The notes beneath the pieces are model-generated. The model was given only the letters and a program-made list of their open reading frames with translations, did not search any database and was not told the origin of the DNA. The translations under genes were made by a program, and so were the position numbers. A stretch of DNA of 64,000 nt from Burhinus oedicnemus. Lineage: Eukaryota > Chordata > Aves > Charadriiformes > Burhinidae. Of this stretch, positions 1 to 11,700 are shown in pieces. Every line of letters begins with the position of its first letter. Position 1 is the stretch's first letter. Location of the stretch: positions 1,249,714-1,313,713 of the forward strand of contig VFFE01007078.1 of the NCBI GenBank assembly GCA_008921705.1, read 5' to 3'.

Positions 1-3000
1 ACTCTGTAGGCCTTCTTCAGCTCTGTCTTGGCTACAAATCATTATGGATTGTGAGCGTGCCTGTTCTGTCCTCTGCATTGTGTGGTTTTGTTCCAACTAA
101 TGGAAGCTAATGGGTGTCTGCTTCTCTAATCTCAGAACCAGAGTAGATACGGGGTTGTGTTCTGGTTCTGTTTGGGGTTGTATGTCTTGTACTGGAGGAC
201 AGTAGAAAAGGTTGTGATGTGCCTACCATGGCTCTCTGCTAGGTCTCACTCTTTGACGGCTAGCAGCTAATATTCTACAGTAGAACTGAACTAATTAAGA
301 AAAGATCTTGGATGTTTTGTCAGGAAAAAAGCCTTGGGACAGTGAACATCTTAAAGTAAAAGCAAGACTGGTAAAATCTCTATTAGAAGAAATTAGCCCA
401 AAGAAATGAGTGCTTCTGACTGCATAAGAACAATGACATTCAGGAGCAAAGACTTTGAGGCACTGAAGGTCAGATGAGAATGACAGCTTCCTATGGGGCC
501 ACTAGAGCTTGTGGGGAAACTAGTGAATTAAGGTGAAGATGCAACACACACAAACTCCTCAAGCCAAAACCCCACAAATCCAAAAAACCAGGCCAAAATG
601 AAAAATACTCCAAATTATGTATATTGAGTCCTCCTAAGGGACCAGTTGAGCCAGCTGGGAGACAGACAGTTCTCAAAATAACTGAATGAAATCTACATCA
701 CACCTAACTAATGATATTATTTAAATAAATTTGATGAACCAAGGGAATTTTTCTGGCATCTAAGAGAGCCGTGGGTATATTAGTTTGCCTGTTATCTCTT
801 TGTCTTCCACTCCCTCATTATGTAGCACTGGTAGCATGCATTCTTGGCATAGCTTTATGGCTTCTGAACAAATTCTTAATCCTCTGTGCAGTTAATAGAT
901 TTAAAGCTGCAAATTTGATACTAGGGAATCAGGTGAAATTTGGGACATCCTCTTTATATCTGTGTTTGACAGGTTTTTTCCACTCTTGAGATCTGCAATT
1001 AGGCGTGTTTTTTCCTCTCCAAATGGCACATAGGTAGGTTACTGTGCTTAGAAGTTACTTTCTTGAGAGTTGGGAGAGATAAAGTGGAGAAAAGATGGCT
1101 AGTGGGAAGACTAGAGAACAACAAATGGAAAACTTAGTTCTGATTAAACTAATAGATTGGCACAGAAAATAATTGAAAAAGTCAACTTAAATTCAGCAGT
1201 TTCATAGTCACTAAACTGAAAGCAATGAAATTTGGAAAACAGCATACAAAAAAAAAACCCCACACTCGAACTCCGAAGTATATTCTAAAAGACCTATCTA
1301 GATACAGAAGTATGCAGTTTATGTAAGTTTACAATAGAAGTGTGTGTATATAGTATAGTGTATATATCGTGTGTGTGTCTGTACAGAAGAATGGCTGCCC
1401 AGACAGGTTGTGGAATCTACATCCGTGGAGATACTAAAAATCGGACTGGGCACAGTCCTGGGCAGCCTGTTCCAGCTGACCCTGCTTGAGCAGGGGGTTG
1501 GGCTAGGTGATCTCAAGAGGTTGCTTCCAACCTTAGCAATTCTGTGATTTGTCTTTCCTTTAAGGTTTTAATAGTCCATGGAACATCCAGTGCAAATATT
1601 CTACTCAATAATCCTTTGTAAGAACACACATCATATTGTAATTAATATATATTTGTCTCTGTGTTTTGCGGGTTTTTTTGGGGTGCTGTGGTTTTTTGGG
1701 GAGTTTGGCTCTGTTGTTTGGTTTGTTGTTTTTTTGGTTTTTTTTTTTTAACAAACAGTGCCAGTAGAAAAAACAAATGTCTTTTAATGTGTGGATTCTT
1801 TTGGTCTTCCTGTAAATATTTGAATGTTGTCTTATCTGTTATGAGATGAGAGCAAACTGAGTAGGTACTGATTTCCCAGTAAGTCTGTCTTTGTCATTGG
1901 TACTGCCAGTTCCCACAATCCTAGCATTCCCATGGCATCAGTCAGTGTCTACAAGGAACAATTTTCAAATATTAAAGCATGTGAAAAGACATGCAGGCCA
2001 AAACTCAGAGCTCTCTAGGGACTGTGACCTCTTAAATGGAATATATTCTGACATTTTCACAGGCTACATGAAAGAATTCCAGCAGGGTCATTCCATTTGG
2101 TAAACTTCTAAACAAACATTCCGTCATTTTAGTTTGATTTATAGGTTGTCTTTTTTTTTTTAATTATCTGCTTATTGTGAAGAGATTAACATGGGAGACA
2201 TGACCTGTGACTGACTCAATTTAAGGCATCTAGTATATGTGAAAAGATCCTGTTAGAGGGCTTGGCGTTTGAGTGATTACAGGAGATATGGAAAGTATGT
2301 TTTCCTTTAAAGAGATCTCTTGATCAAACTGTCTTATTCTGACTCTTTTTTCCCTGAAATTCCTTGTGGGTAACTAAATGCATAGCTAGAATGTTGAGTT
2401 AATTTTAAATTCCACTGCATAATTGTTTTAAATTACTAGAACTAAATCCTAGCTGCGTATGTTATCATTGACATGTTAGCTTGTGATACAGCCACTACAA
2501 GAAGGTAACATAGTGCAAACAGAACTGGTAATTGATGTGCCGTACTTATTGTATCAGCTTTTTGCAAATCATAGGTAGCATGGTGGATGACCAAATATTG
2601 TTCTTTAAAATTGTATTTTTATATGTATATGCAGTTAACTGTATATATAAAAATATTTTTTAATTTATATTATATATACACTTTTAAAATATTTATACAT
2701 CTATATGGGCAAGGCTGCATGGTGGGGAATTTAAACAGTGAACACTGCCAACGTATGTCCTCTCTTAAAAGGAATTTGTAGAGGTTTTAGTGGGAGAAGT
2801 AGAACACGCAGACTTACAAATTTTATATCACTCTAAGTGTTTGGGATTTTTCTGGGAAGAGTAACTGAGGGAGGTGGTGACCATAATTTGGATTGTTTGG
2901 GTCTGTGTTACCCCAGTGGTGGAGAATATAGGCAGAAGTGTCCAGTCCTTCTGAGGTAGTTCCTAGTCACAGCATAGTACACAAATTTTTCAACTGACTT

Positions 3001-6000
3001 TTCGGAAAAAAGCAAATAGAAGGATAACTCGATATTTTACTAATAAAAGAATATGAAGATGAGAGACATGAATGTTTTGGGGTTTATATCTTAAATACAA
3101 GCATAAGACTGACTATGAGATTTACTACTGATTTGTTTGACAAAGGTCTTAAGTGTTCAAAGCAAAGAACTAATATACTGGTTTGGGGTTTTTTTTTTAA
3201 CAAAACGAGAAGGCAGAATAGAAATCTATTGTAACTGGCAACTGGGGTGTGGGGTGTAGGAACAAACAAAAAAACTGCAAAGCAAAACCCCTTAAGTTAA
3301 CAGTTTGAGGTAGCATTCTTACTGTTTAAAGAAGTAATAGAATAAATGATAAGATGGATTATTTAAGTGAATGTTTTAGTTTGTGTAGTCAGAGCACTAT
3401 TTTCCTATGTGAAGAAATTGCTACACAATGATGAACTGGATTATCCTAACACAATAATGGAGGACCAAGAAATTCATCAAGGTGTGCATAATGCCAATAT
3501 GAAACAAATGTTTGAGTAATTAAGCTTTTTTCCCACTTCAAAATCTTGTGGTAGTGAAATAGATTAAATAACTAAGACTGTTCTCTATTTTTTTTTTTGT
3601 CTAGAGTTTAAATTAATCTGTAGGGTTTTTGTTTTACGGGATTGCAAAGGAATGAGTTCCCTATGATGTGAAGAGTTGGAATGTACTGTTAAAGCAATTG
3701 TTGCTTAGTTACTTCATGTTTAATGAGGTTGTAAAGTTGCTCACAGTTAGTGATCTCACTCACCAGATCACTGATACTTAGCAAGATAACGGGTCTATTC
3801 TGACTGGTAGACAAGCAGGCACTGTGGAGGGTACAATGTTGCTGCATTGTTTCCTCCTGTACATTGTGATTTTGGCAAATATCTATTAGGCATTTCCTCT
3901 TTTTAAAGAATGCTTTTTCTGTAGGCTGAATGTTGGCAGAATGCTTGAAAGTCTGTTGCAGGAGGATGGAAAGAAAAAACATTGATTACCTTAGATTAAA
4001 AGCAAACAAATGTTTATGAAAAACTAGTGCAACACATTGCTATTAAATGAGATGTTACTGGATTTTGGTTTATGGAACTGACAGGGATGTTCCATTCTGC
4101 AGCCTTTTTTCTTCATTTCACGCACTTGCATAGAATATATACAACTCAAATAAATTAAAATTAAAATGAGAGGTGCTTCTACCTTCTGAAGATGATGTGA
4201 ATTCCAACAGATTTTTTTACTGAAACAAAAAGCTTGATGTCTGTCTTCAAATTCTGGTTTTCATATGCTGATGCTGTTTGTAATTGGGTTTAAACCTGTA
4301 ATTGATCAATACAACATGCACTGCTTAAGATTTTCTTTTAGCTGAAAGAGATACTTATGTTTTGTTGTTTGATAGAAACTAATGTTTCAGCCACAACTTT
4401 GTTTCTATCTCATTACAGGTTTCCGTATGATCCTCAGTGTCATTTAGCTATTTGTACTGTTAAAATTAGCTCTTTGGAAACAGGTATGTGTTCAAAGCAG
4501 AGAGGTTATACATCCAATATTTACTTTGGAAATGAGTAGTTCTCTTTCCTTTATTACAAAACCTGTATTTAAGTACACAGTCAGCAGCAGAACGACAAGA
4601 TGAAAACTTAGCAATTTGAAAAAGATTTTTGGTCTGTTTTTTCAATAATGCCATTGATTTCAAATGACAATCCAATTTCCAGCTGCCTTTTAGAAACTGG
4701 ACACAAAAGCATTTCACAGAGTGGAGTTGAAAGACCCCAAGCTTTTTTTGGATATATTTTCTATTTCGTGGGTTGTATTCTATTTATTGTATAACTGCTA
4801 AAATAAAGACAAGGCTTTAAAGAGTAGTCAAGGAACAAACCAGTTGCTATTGTTTCACTAATACTTATTCTAAAGGATTTTTTGTTACAGGACCAAATGG
4901 GTAATTTGAATGGGAAAGTATTAAGTTCCTATGGTTGAAGTCTTTTACCAGTTCTTTTAAGATAAATATGGAATTAGAATCCTTTAAAACCAACAATGAA
5001 AGTTACTGGTGTACAAAGCAGTTTTTATATGTCAAAACAATGACCTTAGAGAGATACTATCCAAACATGAGAAGTATGTTTGAAGTATCAACATGGTGTT
5101 GGTGGCTGATGACAGGGCTTCTGCTATTTTGCAAGAGCTTGAAAAATTGCCATCTGATTTGAAAGTGCATAAGTAAATCTGAGAAGTACGTATGGTGCTT
5201 TAGCAGTCAAAGGTAAGAACATATGTGAACCGTTGTAGGAGAGTTACAAATTTATTTTATTTAGTAGGGAAAAGGGAGGTCTTAAATGGCAGGTGGATTG
5301 GCTTTCTGGGGATCATGAAGGAGGCACTTTGCCTTGATTCACATGGGACCTGCTCATGATTGGAAGACACCTTTGCATGACTGAGTATTGTTAGTTAGCA
5401 GATTAATTTCTTACTTGAATGTGCTAACCAGCTAACAGTGTTTCTGTCCCTTCTAGTACAGTTCTGAGGAACATGAGAAAGTTTCTGATAAAAACATGCG
5501 CTTTTCCCGTGTTACAGTGCTGCAACTACAGCTGCTGAGCCGGCAGTTGTGAGATGCCCCCCCGGTGCCTGTGAAACTGTCTCAGAATTTTAGACTTCTC
5601 TAATAGATGTGTTGACATGGTGATTATTTGTTTCTTTGAAGTCTTATCACTAAAAATCATAGAGCTATATTGTTGATCACTCAAGTAACCGGTATATCCA
5701 AATTATCAGTTGAGCTTGGATTAATGTATATTCAAGTCTGCTGGGAAAACAAGATGTTGTTGGAATATGAGTCTTTTTTTCATGACATGGGGGATAAATG
5801 TCATTCTTTGTGTAGGGATGTAAGAGAAATTGTTCCCTGGGCAGAATGTCCAGGCATTCTTAATATTTACAGTATAACTGAATCTGAACAAAAACTATTT
5901 TCTTCTTCCAAGGCTTCTTTTCTTCCTCTCTAGTTGCTATCTCTGCCCCTGCCCCAACTATTCAATATTGTATAGCATTTATTGGCAACTACAATATTGG

Positions 6001-8149
6001 GTTACATGGAAAATAGGCAGCATCATTTTGACCATTCATCTTTCCTGGTCTGCACAGTAATTTAATCATTCTTATTTTCCATAAATTCTGTGATTCCTGT
6101 TTTTCTTCATAAAGTTATTTGCAAATTTCTGCTCAGATTTTGATCGGACTTGTTAGAGGTGTTTTAAAATATTAATCTGTATGTTAGCTTGTATTGAACT
6201 GGGAGGTGAATTTGAACCAAAAAATTAGGCTTAACTCCAAGTGGCTGAAGTATAAGCATATCCGTTTCTGTACATTCTGCTGTGGCGTGGGTACCCTTGA
6301 AAAAGGGGAGGAGTGGATAGCAGGAACTCCACGCTACTAAAGCTCATCTTGCTGAACAGGTGAGAAACATTCATGAAGGCTTGAACTGCTGTTGCCCAGC
6401 TGCTGTTGCTGTGATCCGGCATTCACTTGGGAACTGGATGCTCAGTTTAGCACAATAAACAGACAGGAATGCGTAGAACTACCTTCAGAACTATGGCATT
6501 TGAAGGAAGATCCTTCCTTGGGTTCTTTAATTACACACTTCCTTGTTAGTTTGTTGATTTTTTAATTTCAATGTACTCTATTTTTTGAATCATTTTGAAG
6601 TTGCTTCAGACCAAAGAACTGATTTTTCAGAAAATGTGTGAAGTGCACTGTACCATTCCCATAAAACATTTTCTTGTACCAACTGAGAAGTTAACAGCTT
6701 GGATGGATTATATTCTAACAGTATAACAATATGTAACAGCAGAAATGTGGAGTTATAATCTGGTATATCCATAACTGTGTAAGGTTATATTTATTGACTA
6801 TGTCAGATTTTCATATAGGTTTCTTAAGCAGTATGTGTTTGTATTTTGTTTGTCTGGATTTTTTTTTCTGAATGTGTGGAGTTTCTCAACAGTAATTTTG
6901 TTTCTTATGCTTAGTAAGTGTTCTGGCTGCAGGCAGTGAGGAAGTTTATTTGATTTACGAAGGAGTTCTTTCCTTGTGTTCAATAAAAATCACTGCAAAA
7001 GCAGATGTATTGGAATAGTCTATAATTTGTATTTAAGCAAAATCTAATTTAAGCTGATAATTTCTATACAAGTGATGTGGAAACAACAAATCTTTAGGCT
7101 GAGAGAGCTGCCTCAATTTATGCTGCAAGAGTTTCTTTTACCTGTATTTTCAGCTCTTCAGATGTCAAGAAGTTCATGCGGCCTAGTAAGCTCACACCAG
7201 CTTTGATCTGCAGTTCTGAGCAGATCCAGGTCTTCCTTCTCCCTGCAGTAGGAAGCCGGGCAGAGGCTTCCCAGTCCTGCTGGCTGTGTCACGCAGCCCC
7301 CCAGCCGTGGTATCAATTGCTTGCCCCAGGAGTGCACTGTTAAGGTGAAGAGCCGGTGTTGAATCATTGTCTTGTAGAAGGATCCAAAGAGGCAAGACGA
7401 TTTTTTTTCTGGTTTCCACTTTCAAAATTCTGCATCAGGTGTTTGTTACTGTATATAGATATTTTCAAATCTGATGCCACAAAAGTGAAACAGTTTTTCT
7501 GAGTGGAGATCTTTATAATTTCAGGCTGAAGGATTTAAAATATCAAGTAGAGGTGTGGGACATGTATAATGATAGCATTTTTAGGCCAAAGGGAAGGGAA
7601 AATGCTCCTGCCAGAGTTACTTGTTGACATGTAGTGTCTACTTAAAATTATGTATAGTTGATTTTTCTCGAAGTATGTGAAATGCAAACTAGTCTGCTGT
7701 TCCCTTGTGGCCAATGCCAGATAATTAGAAGGGATCCCTTTCCCCAAAACCTTCCAGGTTGACACTGAAGTTGATGACTCATATAAGATAAATGGGATAT
7801 GCTAGAGGGAATGGCAGATCAGAAGCTGTGGGAGGAAATACTGCTAAAACTGCTGGGAATAACGAGATGTGTAATTGTAATGCAAAAAGGAAAATAATAA
7901 AATACTTGGGTTTTGGATATTTACAACAAGGAACAGAATCTCTCATATACTGCAAGGAAAGACATGGAAATAGTTACTGATTTTCCCACTTCCCTCTGCT
8001 AGATAAATGTCTCTGAAACAAGACCTAGGGCTGGGGCGAGTGGGAAGGTTCCTCAACATAACTTTTTCAAATGCCACTGTGCAGCTTTGTTTACGGGTGA
8101 AACTTAATGAGTAATGAACGTGCCAGTCAGGCAAAGGTAAAGTATTTCT
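1..8149. other. Upstream intron or 5' flank, no exon recognised
   Basis: AT-rich, with stop-dense frames. It holds the CR1 fragment above, a TG/TA microsatellite at about 1339-1383, G/T-rich low-complexity sequence at about 1660-1750, and a GC-richer patch at about 7160-7370 that has splice-like signals (acceptor CCCTGCAG, donor AAG|GTGAAG) and might be a 5' UTR exon. No segment matching another MRTFB N-terminus was found. Confidence 0.6.
1384..1549 (+). mobile_element. CR1 LINE 3'-end fragment, plus orientation
   Basis: The segment reads like the terminal part of an avian CR1: GGCTGCCCAGACAGGTTGTGG, then a CTTGAGCAGGGGGTTGG-type block, and ends CCAACCTTAGCAATTCTGTGATTT, the octamer-like CR1 tail. 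It is a 5'-truncated, diverged copy of about 165 bases just after a TG/TA-rich microsatellite. The match is from memory of CR1 consensus sequences. Confidence 0.8.
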
Positions 8150-8664
8150 GTTGCCTGCAGCAGCGTTCGGGGTAGTGGGGGAAGGGAGAACGAAAGGAAA
8201 AAAGAGACTCCCCAGCAGTAGTTTGTCTTGGGTATCAGCGAATGCTGCTCCTTCAGCAACTGCTGGATTTATTTTTAACTGCTTGACTCATTCTTTGTCA
8301 GATGATTGACCATCAAGCTGCATATTGAAACACGAATGTGCAGAGGAAGCAAGCGTAACTAGAGGAAAAGGGGGAGCGGTTGTCTGGGAAAAGAGGTGGG
8401 ATTTGGGAGTTGTGCTTCACATGCTCTGTGCCTGCCGTCTGAGTGAGTTACCGGCTCCGGAGCGGACCGAGCCTGCCGCAGGTCAGCCTGGAAAGCGAAG
8501 GATGATGGCTGCTTTCGGCTGCACAACGGCGCAGTTGCTGCTTTACTAGGAGAAAGGACCTGGAAGCAGTGTTCGTGACAGCAGTGAACTGCTTGGTGAC
8601 AAATTAAGAATTTTTTTTTTTTTTCTTCCTATGCTGGATGTTGCCATTCTAAAGGATTCTCATC
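8150..8664 (+). promoter_or_regulatory. MRTFB: Putative internal promoter and 5' UTR of the MIDSS-start MRTFB isoform
   Basis: This block directly precedes the start codon and has roughly 18 CpGs in about 400 bases, far above the surrounding intron. That suggests an unmethylated promoter or first exon. An AP-1-type TGACTCA lies at 8284-8290 and another at 7775-7781. No convincing TATA box was seen. A T-rich tract at about 8610-8630 followed by an AG at 8653-8654 could instead be a splice acceptor, which would make coding exon 1 an internal exon starting at 8655. The sequence alone does not decide between these. Confidence 0.4.
8502..8549 (+). other. Upstream ORF 1 (15 codons plus stop)
   Basis: Two adjacent ATGs at 8502 and 8505 open a short frame ending in TAG at 8547-8549, about 115 bases before the MRTFB start. 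It matters only if this block is transcribed as 5' UTR, in which case it would be expected to lower initiation at the main start. Confidence 0.35.
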
Positions 8665-8675
8665 ATGATCGATAG
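8631..8675 (+). other. Upstream ORF 2, overlapping the MRTFB start codon
   Basis: An ATG at 8631 opens a 14-codon frame that ends in TAG at 8673-8675, eleven bases into the MRTFB reading frame and in a different phase. The MRTFB ATG has A at -3, an adequate context. If the mRNA contains position 8631, ribosomes using this ATG would bypass the main start. If exon 1 instead begins at 8655, this ORF is not in the message. Confidence 0.35.
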
Positions 8676-8785
8676 CTCCAAGAAGCAGCAACAGGGCTTT
8701 TCCGAGATTTTACCTGCAGGAGATGTTAAGGCACTGAAGGAGAAGGAATGCCTTGAGGTGAACAGCCAGAAAAGTCTCAAGGAAG
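8665..8785 (+). CDS. MRTFB: MRTFB coding exon 1 (residues 1-40)
   Basis: The ATG at 8665 begins [12 protein letters not shown], the known start of the standard vertebrate MRTFB isoform. The exon ends ...SLKE plus one base of the next codon, at a good donor (AAG|GTCAGT). The phase-1 junction with exon 2 makes a valine. The segment is short, charged and has no recognised domain. Confidence 0.93.
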
Positions 8786-11700
8786 GTCAGTCACTTGCTG
8801 GTCGGGGGACAGAAAAGGCAGAAGTATGGGGCACGTTCACTTCACCAGCATTTGGGGTATAATGCTGTGAAGAATTTTTGTGCATTAAATTAGCTAGTGT
8901 TTCCCCCCTTTAGCTTTCTAAAAGCTAAGTTTAGAATTTACCTGAGACTATTAATATAATGATGGTAATAGCTTGATAGAAACTGGAGTATGAAGAAAAA
9001 TGAGTGATTATGTACTCTTTTCAGAGTAGCATTTACTGCTGCATTCATTAAATACTCCAAAATTGTCCTGTAAATATTGCACAAAATGCTTCAAAATGTC
9101 ACTGTTGAAATAAATATAATGAAATAAATGTCATTAAATATGACAATTAAAAATGAAACACCACAAACCTTTAGTTTTAGACATGTATTACTGCCTCATT
9201 TTCAACAGTGCTTTTCTAAGCTGTGTTTCTCTAGAATTCCCTTCTCCCGTCATACTTTAAATTAGATTTGACTCAGCTTTCCAGATGTATGCTTTTCAAA
9301 TTACGTTGTCTCCTTAAACAATTGTTTTTAGACTGTGCACTAAATTGATACAACGCACAAGCATTAGTTTGTAAAATAGCAACACTCTGAGAGTATTTGG
9401 AGCGTTATTTAAAGCTGACAAATGGTACTATACCGGATTCATTTAAAGTAGTATTTCTTAGGCTGTGGCAATAATACTGCTGAGACATGGAACTTGTCTT
9501 ACTCCTTGTAGCTGGAGGTAATTCTTCTCGCTGGCCTGTGTTAAGGAGGAGAAGGAAGAGACCTCTTGAGGTCAGCTGCCAGCCCTGCACAGAGCGGTTT
9601 GTTAACTGGTGTATGTTAATATCCCAAGGTCTGTGCGGTTCAGGACTTGAACTCCAACTTCCTAATCAGAAACAAACTGTATCTGTAGTAGACAAAATTC
9701 CTTCTTTCCTTTTCTGGCACTCTGCCGTGGCTTTTATTCCAGATATCTCTGGATTGTTTGGTGATTCAGGGATATGTTCCTGGGTGTTGTGGCGAGACTG
9801 CTGTTTTTCCTTCTTCTACATGAGATCATGCCTTTCTCAGAATTTAAATGCTGGGTTTGTTTTGTGGGTTGGTTTGTTTGTTTTTAAATTTGGATCTCAG
9901 TAATGTTTAAAATAGCAAAAAGCCCATGTTAATTATCAAATTCAGTAACTGACTATTTAAAAAAAAAAAAACCAACTTAACTGTAAGGGCTAGAGAAAAC
10001 ACTGATTTTTATATAACGTACTGATACCAAAGGTTTCTTATTGATTGGAGAGGTAGATATTATTATAAGTTGAGTGTTGATGCATGTGGCTGTGGCAGAG
10101 CGCGTAACAGTTCTGGCTCCTTTACAGCAGAAAAGTACTGATCGAAAGAGTGATTGAAGAGAAAGGGCCAACAGTGGCTTCTTTTTCATGGTGTTTGCTT
10201 TGCACCTCCAAACAGGCCCAGTTAAACCAGCTGCTACCAGAAGCTCTGTGGGGCAACAGGAACAAAGAAAGAAGGCAAGGAAGTTGAGAGGGGCAGAGGA
10301 GTAAGCATACTGTTGTGGGAAATACTGTAGGGGGGAAAAAAAACCCCTAACTAATCAAAGCTACCAAGAAATAAAGGGGAGAAAGACATGGAAAAAATTA
10401 GCATGGTGGATAGTGTAGGTGGGCTAATAAGCAACCACGGTAATCATTATCTTCAGTCGTCTTTGAATATGTCAGTTATGTAGAAAGTGGATGAAAGAAT
10501 GTACATTACAATAATGATGGTCTGTCAGAGTAGAAAAAACCCTGCAATTATGGGACACTTCCAGTCTAAATTCATGAATATTTTAGAGTTTAAATTATTC
10601 AGTGCATAAAAGAAGATATAATTGTTTTCCACAATCACTACCTTTGCTTCCTTTTTCTCTGTTTTAGTACCTGTTCTCCTTTTTCACTTTTTCCCAGTGA
10701 ATATGGCTTATCCTTTTATCTCTCCTAAGTTCGGCAGCCTAATAATTATTTTAATGAACCTCTCTTTGAGAGTATGAATGACTACAGGATCTCCTCTTCC
10801 AGCCTTTTCTCTTTCTGAAGCTTAGAAAAAAACAAGTATTTTCTTTCTCGTAGTATATAGAACGAATTATTGAAAACATTGCAAATCTACTTGATCTACA
10901 TCTAGAGAGAATAAAACGGAGCTTCATCTTTTCAGTTTATAATGTTAGTTTATAATGTTATATGTAGTTCAGGTATTTTGTAGATTTTAAAGAAGTCAGT
11001 TGCGGTTGTTAATTTCATCTTATTTAAATAACACTATATAGAACATTAAAACACTTCTTATATACCAAACAGTATATTCTAAATTAGCTTGTGGCATTCT
11101 GTGTCTCTGGCCCCTCCTCAGTGTCTTTTAATTCAAACGATGATGTGACTGGTTTTGCCACCTGAATCATCAACCTTTTTTTGTTAGGACACAAAAATAC
11201 TTAGAATACCATCTGTGAATGGTTAAAACTGCAAAAATTAAAAATGTAATTCTCTTGGCAAACCCAGATGCAGTACATAGAGGTCAAGTAATTCAGAAGG
11301 TGCTACAGCCTTTGCTTCATAATCTATTTTGCACAGGTTTGATAAATCTAAAAATCCTGAGATAGTACAGTGTGCTTATTTCAGCAATGAGTACCTTATG
11401 AGAATTGTTAGGTGCAGTTCTTTTTTTACTTAGGATTTCTTTATAAGGAAAGAGACTTTTGATGGAAACACAAATCCCAACACTGTCTTCAGCAAATTAG
11501 TATTAAGGGCATTGGAAGGTTAGATTACAAGGACAAATTTTTTTTTTTTTTATTTTTGCTTAAGCTAATGAATACTCGTAGAAGGTACACATTATAGCAT
11601 CCTATAGCACAGGAGGAAATCCTCTTAATTACTTTCTTTTAAACAACTTAAATGTTATTCTTGCATATTGTCTGTTCTGTGAAAACAGTTCTTAACTTTA

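Noticed and set aside
9487..9903. 138-codon plus-strand ORF in intron 1
   Set aside because: No family resemblance, mixed hydrophobic and low-complexity C-terminus, and no splice or start context. Expected by chance in a 15 kb intron.
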